A stretch of 64,000 nucleotides of DNA from Micropruina sp. (lineage in GTDB: Bacteria; Actinomycetota; Actinomycetes; Propionibacteriales; Propionibacteriaceae). A model generated the notes under the pieces. It did not search any database and was not told the origin of the DNA. It worked only from the letters and a program-made list of their open reading frames with translations. Shown piece after piece: positions 24,814 to 35,672 of the stretch. Numbering within the stretch: position 1 is the first letter of the stretch; each line of letters starts with the position of its first letter. The position numbers and the translations under genes were made by a program. Where the stretch lies: assembly GCA_016716635.1 (NCBI GenBank), contig JADJVZ010000011.1, forward strand, positions 1,459,264 through 1,523,263, written 5' to 3'.

Positions 24814-25590
24814 ATGATCCACGCCCGATGCGACTTCTTCTCCGAGTCGCTGCAGTTGTCGACCTCCATGACCGTGCTGCTCCCGCAGCCTGCCGAGGGC
24901 CAGATCGGGATGGTCGGGACGACCGCGGACGCCCCACCGCCGGTGCTCTACCTGCTCCACGGTATGTCGGACGATGACACGATCTGGATGCGGCGGACCT
25001 CCATCGAGCGCTACGCCGCCGAGCTGGGATTGGCCGTCGTGATGCCGACCGTTCAACGCAGTTTCTACAACGACGAGGCCTTCGGGCGGGCCTATTGGAC
25101 GTTCGTCGCCGACGAGCTACCCACCCTGATCCAGCGATCGTTCAACGTCTCTCACGATCCCGCCGACACCTTCGTGGCCGGGCTCTCGATGGGCGGATTC
25201 GGCGCCTTCAAGCTCGCGCTCAACCGCCCGCGCCAGTTCGGGGCCGCCGCCTCGCTATCAGGTGCCCTCGACATCGCCGAGCCTCATTTCTGGGCCGACA
25301 GAGACCACACCGAGCGCACCCGGATCTGGGGCACCGACCCCCTCAACGCGACCGCGAACGACCTCGTGCACCTGGTGGCAAACGCCAACTCCGCCGCGCT
25401 GCCGCCGCTGTATCTCACGTGCGGCACGGAGGACTTCCTGTTCGAGCAGAACCAGACGTTCGCCGCAGCGGCGCACCACAACCACGTGAACCTGACCGTG
25501 GACTATCGCCCAGGCGCCCACGAGTGGTCCTACTGGGACGCCACAATCCAGGACGTGCTGGCCTGGCTGCCGTTACGCAACCGTCCGTAG
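24814..25590 (+). CDS. Esterase D / S-formylglutathione hydrolase-like esterase
   Basis: A 258-aa alpha/beta-hydrolase of the esterase D (PF00756) family. It shows LYLLHGMSDDD (oxyanion loop), the nucleophile elbow GLSMGG with Ser125, the acid near CGTEDFLFEQN and the catalytic His in GAHEWSYW. It resembles tributyrin esterase/FrmB proteins and the mycolyltransferase fold, but has no signal peptide, so a cytoplasmic carboxylesterase is likely. It is convergent with ahcY. Confidence 0.9.
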   Translation: MIHARCDFFSESLQLSTSMTVLLPQPAEGQIGMVGTTADAPPPVLYLLHGMSDDDTIWMRRTSIERYAAELGLAVVMPTVQRSFYNDEAFGRAYWTFVADELPTLIQRSFNVSHDPADTFVAGLSMGGFGAFKLALNRPRQFGAAASLSGALDIAEPHFWADRDHTERTRIWGTDPLNATANDLVHLVANANSAALPPLYLTCGTEDFLFEQNQTFAAAAHHNHVNLTVDYRPGAHEWSYWDATIQDVLAWLPLRNRP

Positions 25591-25613
25591 CGTAACGGCC
25601 AAACCAGGACCAC

Positions 25614-27056
<1,443 letters not shown>

Positions 27057-27101
27057 AGCCAGCAAGCCTACCGGCGGGTCGCACCGCCTGCCGAATGGGC
27101 C

Positions 27102-27536
27102 CTACTCCGCGGCAACCGAGGCGATGTAGGCCAGCGCCAGGTCGTAGCCGCCGAGCCCAAGCCCGGCGATGACTCCCTTGGCGTAGCGCGAGATCACCGA
27201 ATGCGAGCGGAACTCCTCGCGGGCGTGAATGTTGGTGATGTGGACCTCGATGACCAGGGGCGCTTGGACGACCGCATCGGCCACGGCGAGCGAGTAGTGC
27301 GTCCAGGCCGCGGGATTGAGAACCACAGGCAGGCCAATGTCAGCCGCCTCATGGAGCCAACTCACCATTTCAGCCTCGGAATCGGTTTGCCGAACCTCGA
27401 CGGCCAGCCCTAGGCCCACCCCGGTTTCTCCCAGATGGGTGACCAGATCGGCGTGGGTCGTGCGTCCGTAAACCTCGGGCTGGCGCTTTCCGAGACGACC
27501 AAGATTGACGCCGTTAAGGACTAGAACCCGCTGCAT
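27102..27536 (-). CDS. aroQ: 3-dehydroquinate dehydratase, type II
   Basis: A 144-aa type II dehydroquinase of the shikimate pathway. It opens with VLVLNGVNLGRLGKRQPEVYG (consensus LNGPNLN-LGxRxPxxYG, with the first Pro/Asn varied) containing the catalytic Tyr and Arg. NPAAWTHYSLAVADAV, EVHITNIHAREEFR (His base) and SHSVIS follow. It forms dodecamers in known cases. It lies between ahcY and the SIS-domain gene, 4 bases downstream of the latter. Confidence 0.92.
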   Translation of the reverse strand: MQRVLVLNGVNLGRLGKRQPEVYGRTTHADLVTHLGETGVGLGLAVEVRQTDSEAEMVSWLHEAADIGLPVVLNPAAWTHYSLAVADAVVQAPLVIEVHITNIHAREEFRSHSVISRYAKGVIAGLGLGGYDLALAYIASVAAE

Positions 27537-27540
27537 GGGT

Positions 27541-28548
27541 TCAGGTTAGCGCCCGACCGAGCCCAATCTGCAGATAGGCCGCCGCGAAGCGTCCGCGCTG
27601 CAGGATGGTCACGTAGCGCTCGAAATCAGAGCCCGTGAGCTCGCTGATCCGGGAAACCCGCACGTCGGACGCCCGCGCCGCCGAAACGAGGCCGTCCCGC
27701 TCACCGCGTGTGGCCGGATCATCGTGCCCGTCGTCCAAAAGCAACAGCCCCGGACGAAGCCGCTCCCCCTCCTCGAAGGGATCAGCAAACGGATCGCGAC
27801 GATCGAGATCAACCAGCAGCGGTTGCAGGGATTCGGCGTCGGCTGTGAGGCCGATCCGACCCGAAGCTCGGCGCAAGGCCTCCACGATGCGGCGGGAGGC
27901 GCGCATCGCCAACGTCGATCCACCCCAGACCAGCGGCGTCGCCTCGGCAAACTCGATCGCCAACTCCTTGGCCGGATTGCTCGCCACATCCTGGGTGTAG
28001 GACGACTCGAGTGCGACCGCGTCCATGGCGTCCGCGACGGCCTCGGCGTTCACCAAGGGACCCAAACCCAACGCATGGGTGGCGGCAAGGGCCACCACAG
28101 CCGCCGCGAGGGTGTCGCCGGTGTAGGTCGGCAGAATGCTCGCCTTCGACGCGAATTGCCTTGTGAACGACGAGTCCACAGGGCAGGAAAGTACGACCTG
28201 ACACCCGCGACGGACGGCCTCCGCCAACGCCGCGATGGCGGCTGGCGAGTCGACGCCGAGCACCAGCACCACGTCGAGGGGACCTACCCAGCCGGGCAGT
28301 CCGGCCCAGGGCCAGGCCACGAAGGGCACGGGACAGACCGGCTCCAGCATTGCGCGGATCAGGCGCGCCTCGGAGCCCACGACGATGAACGCCCGCGATC
28401 GACCCTCTGCCTGCATCCCGGCGACAACGTCGGCGGCACCAGCCCACTCGCGGCGGACGCGCGCGCCCGCCTCGGCCAACGGCCGCAATAAGGGATCGGC
28501 CCGCCGCAGCAGGTCTTGATCTTCCAGCAAGCCGTCGTCGAAGGTCAC
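27541..28548 (-). CDS. SIS-domain phosphosugar isomerase-like protein
   Basis: A 335-aa protein with a weak SIS-type sugar-phosphate fold: an N-terminal strand/helix region with FIVVGSEARLIRAML and DVVLVLGVDSPAAIAALAEAV, then a C-terminal half with PLVWGGSTLAMRASRRIVEALRRASGRIG, as in bifunctional phosphoglucose/phosphomannose isomerases. This family sits next to manB and the Trm112 gene in many actinobacteria, so a role in mannose-6-phosphate supply is plausible. The GTG start overlaps the Trm112 stop (GTGA). Catalytic residues cannot be assigned by eye. Confidence 0.78.
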   Translation of the reverse strand: MTFDDGLLEDQDLLRRADPLLRPLAEAGARVRREWAGAADVVAGMQAEGRSRAFIVVGSEARLIRAMLEPVCPVPFVAWPWAGLPGWVGPLDVVLVLGVDSPAAIAALAEAVRRGCQVVLSCPVDSSFTRQFASKASILPTYTGDTLAAAVVALAATHALGLGPLVNAEAVADAMDAVALESSYTQDVASNPAKELAIEFAEATPLVWGGSTLAMRASRRIVEALRRASGRIGLTADAESLQPLLVDLDRRDPFADPFEEGERLRPGLLLLDDGHDDPATRGERDGLVSAARASDVRVSRISELTGSDFERYVTILQRGRFAAAYLQIGLGRALT

Positions 28549-28736
28549 GGTTGCGGACCGGGCCGGCGCGCCTCATCGATCAACAGGTAGGGGATCCCCC
28601 CACGGATCGGGTAGGCCAGCGCGCAATCGGGGTTCGTGCACACCAGTTCGGACGCCTCGTAATCGAGCGCCAGCCGGGCATGGCAGTTAGGGCAGACCAA
28701 CAGGTCGAGGATCTCCACGGTCAGGTCAGCGGCCAT
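28545..28736 (-). CDS. Trm112-family zinc-finger protein
   Basis: A 63-aa small protein with LLVCPNCHARL and LVCTNPDCALAYPIRGGIPYLL, the two Cys pairs (CPNC, CTNPDC) that bind zinc in Trm112/YcaR-type proteins. In eukaryotes and archaea Trm112 activates methyltransferases; the bacterial partner is unknown. The ATG lies 11 bases inside the 3' end of manB, and its stop overlaps the SIS gene, so it is tightly embedded in the mannose operon. Confidence 0.9.
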   Translation of the reverse strand: MAADLTVEILDLLVCPNCHARLALDYEASELVCTNPDCALAYPIRGGIPYLLIDEARRPGPQP

Positions 28737-30090
28737 CGGTGCCCCTGATGATCGCGAGCGTCTCGTCGCGCAACGCCGCCATCGCCGCGGCGTGCCGGGC
28801 TTCGACGTTGAGGCGCAGTAGCGGTTCGGTGTTGGACGAACGGACGGAGATCCACCAGTCATCGTCCCCACGGATCATGAGCCCGTCGGTCCAATCGATG
28901 ACGCCCCGATCGGCGAACGCAGCGGCAACCAGCTGCTGGATGGCGGGTGCGTCGGTCACGGTCGAGTTGATCTCCCCCGAAAGGGTGTAGGTGCCCGAGA
29001 GTTCCGAGACCAGTTCCGACAAGGAGCGCTCCCCGTGACCCACCATGGAGATCATGTGCAGCCCAGCCAGCATGCCGGTGTCGGCACCCCAGAAATCGCG
29101 GAAGTAGTAGTGGGCGGAATGCTCGCCGCCGAAGACCGCGCTGTGCTTGGCCATGAGGGCCTTCACCTTGGTGTGCCCCACCGGCGAGACCACCACGGTG
29201 CCCCCGGCGGCGCGCACGGCCTCCGCCGTGGCCTGCGAGGTGATCGTGTTGATGACGATGGTCGAACCCGGCTCGCGGCGCAGTTCCTGCTGGGCAATGA
29301 CGGCGGTCACGATCGCCGGATCGACGACTTCGCCGCGCTCATCAATGACAAAACAGCGGTCGGCGTCGCCGTCGAAGACAAGTCCGAGATCCGCCTTGTG
29401 ATCACGGACGGCCTGCTGGGCGTCCAGCAGATTCTCGGGGATCAGCGGGTTGGGGGTGTGGTTGGGGAAGCGTCCGTCCAGATCGAGATAGAGCCCGATG
29501 ATCTCGACGTTGAGGGAACCCAGGACGGCGGGTGTCGTGTGGCCTGCCATGCCGTTGCCCGCATCGACCACGACCTTGAGGCGACGGATGCCGCGGAGGT
29601 CCACCAGCGAATGCAGGTAGTCGGCGTAGTCTCCGAGGACGTCTTGCTCGCGGTAGCCCCCCGGGGTCGCTGCCGGAACGATGGTGTCGTGCGAGCGTGC
29701 CTTGATGCGCAGCAGCGTGTCGGTTGTCACGGGCGCGGCGTCAACCTCGCAGAACTTGATGCCGTTGTAGGTGGCCGGATTGTGCGACGCCGAGAACTGC
29801 ACGGCGGGCAGGTGCAAGAAGCCCGAGGCGAACCACACCTCGTCGGTGCTCGCCAGCCCGATGTCAACCACGCTGGCGCCGGCGGCGATGGCCCCCGCGG
29901 CGAAGGCCTGCGAAAGCTCGACACCCGTGGTGCGCATATCGCGCCCCATGACGAACTCGCGCCCCACCAGGTCGAAGGTCTCGACGAAGGCGGCCGCGAT
30001 GTGGCGGGCACCCTCGGCGTCCCATTCGGCGTCAGCTCCACCGGCCAGGCCGCGGATGTCGTTCGCCTTGAACATGTTGTCGGTAATCAT
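28726..30090 (-). CDS. manB: Phosphomannomutase/phosphoglucomutase
   Basis: A 454-aa alpha-D-phosphohexomutase. The phosphoserine loop is SASHNPATYNG (active Ser around residue 98), the metal loop is DGDADRCF, the sugar-binding loop is GGEHSAHYYFRD and the C-terminal phosphate loop is RSSNTEPLLRLNVEA. It converts mannose-6-P to mannose-1-P, which the nearby manC product turns into GDP-mannose for cell-envelope glycans. Length is typical. It starts with MITDNMFKANDIRG. Confidence 0.96.
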   Translation of the reverse strand: MITDNMFKANDIRGLAGGADAEWDAEGARHIAAAFVETFDLVGREFVMGRDMRTTGVELSQAFAAGAIAAGASVVDIGLASTDEVWFASGFLHLPAVQFSASHNPATYNGIKFCEVDAAPVTTDTLLRIKARSHDTIVPAATPGGYREQDVLGDYADYLHSLVDLRGIRRLKVVVDAGNGMAGHTTPAVLGSLNVEIIGLYLDLDGRFPNHTPNPLIPENLLDAQQAVRDHKADLGLVFDGDADRCFVIDERGEVVDPAIVTAVIAQQELRREPGSTIVINTITSQATAEAVRAAGGTVVVSPVGHTKVKALMAKHSAVFGGEHSAHYYFRDFWGADTGMLAGLHMISMVGHGERSLSELVSELSGTYTLSGEINSTVTDAPAIQQLVAAAFADRGVIDWTDGLMIRGDDDWWISVRSSNTEPLLRLNVEARHAAAMAALRDETLAIIRGTDGR

Positions 30091-30101
30091 CGATTGTCAG
30101 C

Positions 30102-30455
30102 CTAGCGGGGATCATCGACGACGACGGCAAGGTGGCCATGCCGACGTCCGAGGGAACTTGGGGGCAGCTCGGGAGGTGGGTCCTGTCCGAAACCGGCGCG
30201 GCGCACAGCGTCGGCGAGGGCCATCAGATCGTCGGACGACGGGCCGGACTCGGCCTCGTCGACCGGCAGCCGGATGACTTCCCAGCCGCGGGGCACCGTG
30301 AGCGCCGACGCGTGGGGACCACACAGGTCGTAGCAGCCGGGTTCCGCGCGCAGGGCTAAAGGGCCCAGGACGGCCGTGGAATCGCGGTAGGCGTACGTCA
30401 GGGTCGCCACGGCGCCAGCCGAACAGCCGGAACGCGAGCAGGAGCGGGACCTCAC
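30102..30455 (-). CDS. DUF3499 family protein
   Basis: A 117-aa actinobacteria-specific protein. The N-terminal RSCSRSGCSAGAVATLTYAYRDSTAVLGPLA and CYDLCGPHASALTVPRGWEVIRL are the family pattern, with two Cys pairs that look like a zinc site. Function unknown. The position upstream of manB and divergent from the metallopeptidase-like gene is widely conserved in the phylum. The gap to manB is 11 bases. Confidence 0.9.
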   Translation of the reverse strand: MRSRSCSRSGCSAGAVATLTYAYRDSTAVLGPLALRAEPGCYDLCGPHASALTVPRGWEVIRLPVDEAESGPSSDDLMALADAVRRAGFGQDPPPELPPSSLGRRHGHLAVVVDDPR

Positions 30456-30488
30456 CCGCCCACGTTAGCGGCCGACTAGGGTGGTCTC

Positions 30489-30926
30489 ATGCCGAAACGC
30501 CGCGACCGCCATGCCCGGGGGTTGCGAGGTCCCTTGTCTCGGCCCAACGCCTTCACCGGTGAGGCGGTGCCCGTACGTCGCCGTCCGAGCAACGCCGAGT
30601 TCTTCTTGATCTGCTTAGACGCCGCCGTCGAACGCATTCAGGAAGCCGCCCCCGCCGCCCTTTCCCGCATCGACGTGGGCGCGGAGGACGTGCCCGTTCC
30701 CGACGCCTCGTGGGCCGCGCATCGCGTGCCCCTGGCGGCCGCTCTGGAGGCAACCCCGGAGCGGCACGGCCAGATTGTGTTGTTCCGGCGCCCGCTGGAA
30801 TTGCGTTCCCACACCCGCCGCGAGCTGCGGCTCCTGGTGTTTCGGACGGTGGTCGAGCAGCTCTCTGCGATCTCGGGTTACACAGTGGAGATGCTCGACC
30901 CCAAGGGGATTACCCGCGAGGAGTGA
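30489..30926 (+). CDS. Metallopeptidase-family (DUF1025/zincin-like) protein with degenerate active site
   Basis: A 145-aa protein of the family usually called metallopeptidase family protein, found next to DUF3499. The sequence has QIVLFRRPLELRSHTRRELRLLVFRTVVEQLSAISG; where active relatives have HExxH this one reads V-V-E-Q-L-S, so zinc cannot be bound in the usual way and it is probably not a protease. The N-terminal 35 residues are basic and likely disordered. It is divergent from DUF3499 and convergent with DUF5719. Confidence 0.75.
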   Translation: MPKRRDRHARGLRGPLSRPNAFTGEAVPVRRRPSNAEFFLICLDAAVERIQEAAPAALSRIDVGAEDVPVPDASWAAHRVPLAAALEATPERHGQIVLFRRPLELRSHTRRELRLLVFRTVVEQLSAISGYTVEMLDPKGITREE

Positions 30927-30938
30927 CCCGCCGCCTCG

Positions 30939-32309
30939 TCACGACACGTGCGCGTCGTAGCTCGGCCGGGTTGGATCCCCGATCACCGTGCCTGACCCCA
31001 GCGGAAGCACCGTGGCGCTCGCGGCATCACCCAGCGTGCCGGTGGCCGTGACGGCCGCGAACAGGTTGTGGGCAGCGGTACGCAGGGTCACCTGGGCGTT
31101 CTCGACCGAGGGAACGGCAAAGGTCAGCGTCGCCCCGCCCGGAATCTCAAGCGCCTGCTCCCCCACTTTCGCGCCGGCCGCATCCGTGACGGTGACCTGG
31201 ACCGAGGCTGCCTCCTCGCCCGCGTTGGTGACCACCACCGTGCTCGCGATCGACTTCGGCAGTGGGATCGGGATCAGCACCGCGTCAGACAGTGGCGTCG
31301 ATGCCACCGCGAAGGCCACGTCGCCTGGCGCCGTGCCCGACACCGTCCGTTGGATCAGGGCCGCGGTCACTGGGACGTCACCGCTGATCGCCAAGCCAGC
31401 GGGGTCGCCGCCCAGCGCGGGGCCGAGAGGGAACATCCGGGTGACCCCGGCCGGCACATCAAGGATGTCGACGCCGGCGACCCCTAGGCGCCCGGAGGGG
31501 CTCAGCAATCCGAGCCGGACCTGGGCGGTGTGATCGCCGGGATTGGTGATGACCAACATCCGGTCGAGGGACGTGCCGAGAATCCCAGTGAGCGTCTGCG
31601 AGAGGGCTGGTGGCGCGGCGGGGGCCACCCAATCGCTGCCGATGGGCGTGGTGCCATCCCATTCCTGTTGCCGGACGAACGCCGCCACGCGGCCGGTGGA
31701 GGTACTGAGTTGCACCGAGATTGGCGTGTCGGAGGTCACTAAGGGACCCAAGGGCACCACTCGCTGCGAGTTGGGATTGACGGTGATCCCTCGACCGCCC
31801 GGGGCGGGGAGCCGGCCCCCTGCCCCCAACACCGTGAGGTCCACGGCGGCCGGGTCACTGTCGGCGTTGACGAGCAGCAGTTCCGCCTGCGCGCCAGCGT
31901 TCAAGCGGAGGCCGGTAAACCACCACGTGGTCCCTGGCTCGGAGCAGTTGGACAAACCCAACCCACGATCAGGGCCAGCGGCCAACTGCGCGCCTGTCAG
32001 GGCGCCGGCGGGTGACCCGGTGGTGGTGATCACGCGGATCGCGGTATCGCCGGTCAGGAGGGCCGACCCTTGAAGGGTGGTCTGGCTGGTCGGCGCGGCA
32101 AGCGGCGCGGTGGCGACCTTGGAGCCGGCGACCGCCACGCTCGCACCACCCAAAGCGCCCGTAAATGACGGACAAATCGTCGTCACGCGTGCGGGCGCCG
32201 GAGTGGCGGGTGCCGGCACCGTGCCAACAGGCAGCAATCCGGTGACCACGATCAAGCCCCCGGCGAGCAGGGCGGTGCCCAGTGGCACCAGAATCCGGCG
32301 AATGTTCAT
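30939..32309 (-). CDS. DUF5719 exported protein
   Basis: A 456-aa protein with an N-terminal membrane anchor or signal (NIRRILVPLGTALLAGGLIVVTGLL), followed by about 400 residues of beta-rich, Gly/Thr/Val-rich sequence of DUF5719 type (TTWWFTGLRLNAGAQAELLLVNADSDPAAVDLTVLG and similar repeats). It is outside the membrane, function unknown. The ATG overlaps the stop of the large glycosyltransferase gene (ATGA), so the pair is coupled and probably acts together in envelope glycan assembly. Confidence 0.85.
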   Translation of the reverse strand: MNIRRILVPLGTALLAGGLIVVTGLLPVGTVPAPATPAPARVTTICPSFTGALGGASVAVAGSKVATAPLAAPTSQTTLQGSALLTGDTAIRVITTTGSPAGALTGAQLAAGPDRGLGLSNCSEPGTTWWFTGLRLNAGAQAELLLVNADSDPAAVDLTVLGAGGRLPAPGGRGITVNPNSQRVVPLGPLVTSDTPISVQLSTSTGRVAAFVRQQEWDGTTPIGSDWVAPAAPPALSQTLTGILGTSLDRMLVITNPGDHTAQVRLGLLSPSGRLGVAGVDILDVPAGVTRMFPLGPALGGDPAGLAISGDVPVTAALIQRTVSGTAPGDVAFAVASTPLSDAVLIPIPLPKSIASTVVVTNAGEEAASVQVTVTDAAGAKVGEQALEIPGGATLTFAVPSVENAQVTLRTAAHNLFAAVTATGTLGDAASATVLPLGSGTVIGDPTRPSYDAHVS

Positions 32310-35251
32310 TCGACACCTCCAGCGGCTCGGCGAGGCACAGTTTCGCGTCCCTCGACGGACTCTCGCTGCCGAGAACGGACGCCCGGTGCCGCCACGATCA
32401 ACGCGAGCAGCAGCGCGCTCCACCCGGCCCACACCAACCATGGTGTGCCGGCGTCCAAGCGCCACTCGAGCTTGCCGGTGGCCGAGCCGAGTTGGTACGA
32501 ATCGGCGTCCAAGGCGGCGCGAGAGAGCGGCGTGCCGCCGACGGTCACCACAAACCGAGAATCGGTGGGCTCGCCGAGGTCGAGCATGCGCGTCGAGTCG
32601 CCCGGGGGGACGTTTTGGCCCGGGGCCAGTGGAGTTCTGTCTTGACCCGAGACCACGACGGCGCGGCCGGACCCGGGCACGGGCCACACCCAGCCTGTCG
32701 TGGCATCGGTCCCCGTGCCGATGCCTGGGGTGTTCCCGATCGTGACGCGGAGTTCGTTCGATGCGTCAGTCACCCAGATGTAGCCGACCCCCAGGGCGCG
32801 AAGGTCGGTGAGAACGTGATCATCCGTGGTGCCGGCGACGAGCCGTTGGACCACCGATTCCGCGACGGGCCACAGGGTGCCGTCGGCGCCGCGGGTGCGC
32901 TCGGCGTCCCCGATGCGGAGGTAATCCCCGTCAACGATGCTCCACCGCAGCGGCGCTGGTCCGTCCAAGATCAGCACCCGGGCGGTGCCGCTGGTTGCTG
33001 CCTGCCGTACGAAGGGCGGCAGGGTACCCACGCTGCTGCGCTCCAGGTGGCCGGCGCCGGCCCATATCCACCACCCTGCCCCGAGCACCGTGACGGCGGC
33101 CACGGTGATGGTCGCACCGAGGGAGAGCAACTGCCCAGCACCCAAGGAACTCGCCGCAAGTCGATCAAGGACGCCTGCGGCGCCCAGCACCCCGGCGACC
33201 ACTAAGCCTGCCGCCATGAGGATCAGCCAGGGCCCTGCTTGTGGACGGACGACGACTCCGGGGGCCACCAGCACCGTCGGACGCGTGACGCCAAGAGCCA
33301 GGGCGAGCCCCAGGAGCGCCACGAGCGTCCCCGTCACGGGCTTCCAGGCGCGACGCAGACCTGCGACCAAAGCGAACAGCCACAGGGCCGAAAAGAACGT
33401 CAGGCTGAGCCAGAGCGGCGGCAGCGCCACCTCTGGGGTGATTCCGAAGGCCAGCTGCCAAGGGATGGGAACTCCCAGGGGGGCCAACGACGGATCCAGC
33501 GTGGTGAGGAGGCGCCCGGGGTACCTGAGGTACGTCGTGCCGCTCATCGCGAGGACAGCCGCGACCGGGAAGAGCACGATGACGAGGCCTTGGACCGCGA
33601 GGCGGCGACGCCGCACCACGGCCACCGCGACGGCGGCCAGCGCCAGGACCCAACCGAGGGGGACGACCAGTGTCACCAGGGTGATGATGAGGGCAACGCG
33701 CGAAGCGTTCCGCCATTGGGGCGAATCGGCCTGCGCCCAGCGGAGCACCGTGTAGGCGGCATTGGGCAGCAGCACCGCCCACAGCAAGGTGCCGAGTTGG
33801 CCGGCGCCCAGGGCGCCGACGAGGACGGGCGTGAGGGCGAATAGCGTGGCGCCCACGAGCGCGAGACGACGCTCACCGGAGATCAGCTGCAGCAGGCGCA
33901 AGGAAACCAGCCACGTGACGGGCACGCACCCCACCACGATCAGGGTGACCAGCCAGTCCACCTGCCCCAGGGTGAGCAGGGATGACCACCCCAAGACCCC
34001 AACCCAGGGCGCGCCGTTGACCCCGGGCTGTCCAGCCACAGGGGAAACCGCGGAAGCCAGCAATGCCTGCCAACTGGCCGGTGCCGGCAGCAACTGCGGC
34101 CCCATGAGAGTGCCGATCCCGAGCTGGCTCCGGAGCGCGACCAGCGACGCCACGAACAGTGCCGCGACCCCGACGAGAACCGGTGAAATCTTGCGGCGCA
34201 CCCGCCGGGACGAATTGGCGAAGTCGTCGCCAGTGAGGTCATCGAGACCCGCCTCGGGGGCTGCTTCGCGGATCGCGAACGTTGAGGTCCAATCGGAGAA
34301 GCGGGTGCCGATGGCGTCGCCCGCCACCGAAATCCAATGCCCGCGGGCCGGCAGCAGCGGCTGCAGGTCGGCCTGAGCACTGCCGAGGGCGGCAGCTCGA
34401 CCCCGGCGCGACGTCAGCTCGCGGGTGAGGGCCTTCTTCCTCGGCCAGACGAACAGCGCCGCCAACTCGTTGCGCGCCGAACCCGCCGCCTTGCCAAGCA
34501 GCAGCCCCAAGGAGCGCACAATGCCGCCCAACAGGATCCCCACGCTGTGACCGAACTCCGCGGACGCGAGGGCCATGCCCTGAGCCCGCGTTTCGACGCG
34601 CTCCTGGCGGCTGGGGGTCCCCACGGGACGAAGTCGTATGCGCGCCGTGCCGCTGGCGATGACGGGCTTTCCCGCAAGGTTCGCCATCCATCCGAGTTCG
34701 ACGCCGGCGTACCGCTGGACCAACCCGGGCGCGAAACCACCAAGTGCCACGAAGAGCGACCGGCGAATCATGAGCCCTTCGACGGACAGACCGAGAACCT
34801 CTTGGGTGCGCAGTTGGCCCTGGTCGATCTCGCCCGCGTCCGCAAGGGCAACCAAGCGGCCGGAGCGGCCGAGGGTCCACCCCTGGGCGACGATGAGGTC
34901 ACCGGCACCCCGACGTTGCTCCCGGACCACGGCTGGCCCGAGGATCTCGGCTTCCGGATGCTCGACCAGTTCGTTGAGTAGCCCAGCGAGTGACGCGTCG
35001 GCTCCTACCACTTCGGGCGTCAGGAACCAGAGCCATTCGACGTCGGGCGCCAGCGCGGCGACGGTCGTGAGCGCAGTGCTCGGGTCGGCGGTTCCCACGG
35101 TCTCCAGGGGGCCGGGGACTGGCTCCGGATCGGAATCGCCGATGACGATAGCCGCGATAGCGAACGCACTGGGGTCCGGGGCGGGCTCTTCTTGGGCGGC
35201 TCGCGCCCAGGCCCAGGGGTCGGCGACGGATGAATCCGGACCTTGTTCCAC
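32306..35251 (-). CDS. Large membrane glycosyltransferase (GT2 N-terminus plus multi-TM domain)
   Basis: A 981-aa protein. Residues 1-300 are a GT2-like domain (VEWLWFLTPEVVGADASL; LSVEGLMIRRSLFVALGGFAPGL; YAGVELGWMANLAGKPV), although the usual N-terminal donor-binding strand is shortened. About 12 hydrophobic segments follow between 360 and 740, then a large extracytoplasmic domain and a last TM near 945-965. Such proteins sit upstream of DUF5719 and beside whiB2 in actinobacteria and are presumed to build cell-envelope polysaccharide. No substrate is assigned. Confidence 0.88.
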   Translation of the reverse strand: MEQGPDSSVADPWAWARAAQEEPAPDPSAFAIAAIVIGDSDPEPVPGPLETVGTADPSTALTTVAALAPDVEWLWFLTPEVVGADASLAGLLNELVEHPEAEILGPAVVREQRRGAGDLIVAQGWTLGRSGRLVALADAGEIDQGQLRTQEVLGLSVEGLMIRRSLFVALGGFAPGLVQRYAGVELGWMANLAGKPVIASGTARIRLRPVGTPSRQERVETRAQGMALASAEFGHSVGILLGGIVRSLGLLLGKAAGSARNELAALFVWPRKKALTRELTSRRGRAAALGSAQADLQPLLPARGHWISVAGDAIGTRFSDWTSTFAIREAAPEAGLDDLTGDDFANSSRRVRRKISPVLVGVAALFVASLVALRSQLGIGTLMGPQLLPAPASWQALLASAVSPVAGQPGVNGAPWVGVLGWSSLLTLGQVDWLVTLIVVGCVPVTWLVSLRLLQLISGERRLALVGATLFALTPVLVGALGAGQLGTLLWAVLLPNAAYTVLRWAQADSPQWRNASRVALIITLVTLVVPLGWVLALAAVAVAVVRRRRLAVQGLVIVLFPVAAVLAMSGTTYLRYPGRLLTTLDPSLAPLGVPIPWQLAFGITPEVALPPLWLSLTFFSALWLFALVAGLRRAWKPVTGTLVALLGLALALGVTRPTVLVAPGVVVRPQAGPWLILMAAGLVVAGVLGAAGVLDRLAASSLGAGQLLSLGATITVAAVTVLGAGWWIWAGAGHLERSSVGTLPPFVRQAATSGTARVLILDGPAPLRWSIVDGDYLRIGDAERTRGADGTLWPVAESVVQRLVAGTTDDHVLTDLRALGVGYIWVTDASNELRVTIGNTPGIGTGTDATTGWVWPVPGSGRAVVVSGQDRTPLAPGQNVPPGDSTRMLDLGEPTDSRFVVTVGGTPLSRAALDADSYQLGSATGKLEWRLDAGTPWLVWAGWSALLLALIVAAPGVRSRQRESVEGRETVPRRAAGGVE

Positions 35252-35336
35252 GCTGCCTCCTGACGCTGCTGCAGCGCCCAGGCTAACGGGCCTGCCCTAT
35301 CGACGGAAAAATGTGGCTGCGTGCTGGGGGTGGAGG

Positions 35337-35600
35337 TTAGACGGCTTGGCGCTTCAGACGCCGGCGCTCACGTTCGCTGAGGCCACCCCAGATGCCGAAC
35401 CGTTCGTCGTTGCCGAGCGCATATTCCAGGCAATCGCTACGGACGTCGCACGAATGACAGACCTTTTTGGCCTCACGCGTCGATCCGCCCTTTTCAGGGA
35501 AGAAGGCCTCAGGATCGGTCTGGGCGCAGAGCGCGCGCTCCTGCCAGCCGAGAAGACCTTCTTCAGACTCGTCACTGATGACCAGCACAACCTCGCGCAT
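35337..35600 (-). CDS. whiB2: WhiB-family Fe-S regulator (WhiB2/WhmD type)
   Basis: An 87-aa WhiB protein with the four cluster cysteines at 25, 48, 51 and 57 (C-x22-C-x2-C-x5-C) and the GIWGG turn followed by the basic ERERRRLKRQ tail that binds DNA. The context (manC, giant GT, DUF5719, DUF3499) matches WhiB2/WhmD, a regulator of septation and sporulation. A strong AGGAGG lies before the ATG at 35600; the longer in-frame start upstream is not needed. Confidence 0.94.
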   Translation of the reverse strand: MREVVLVISDESEEGLLGWQERALCAQTDPEAFFPEKGGSTREAKKVCHSCDVRSDCLEYALGNDERFGIWGGLSERERRRLKRQAV

Positions 35601-35643
35601 GACACCTCCTCCTAGTTCGTCCCCGTGTCGAACGTTAAGAAGA

Positions 35644-35672
35644 GAATTACACGGGTGTGATTCCCAAATCAA
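35644..35672 (-). promoter_or_regulatory. Candidate sigma70-type promoter of whiB2
   Basis: On the minus strand TTGATT (35672-35667), a 17-base spacer and TAATTC (35649-35644) resemble -35 and -10 hexamers about 45 bases upstream of the whiB2 start codon. The -35 overlaps the stop codon of the upstream membrane-protein gene. Confidence 0.42.
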
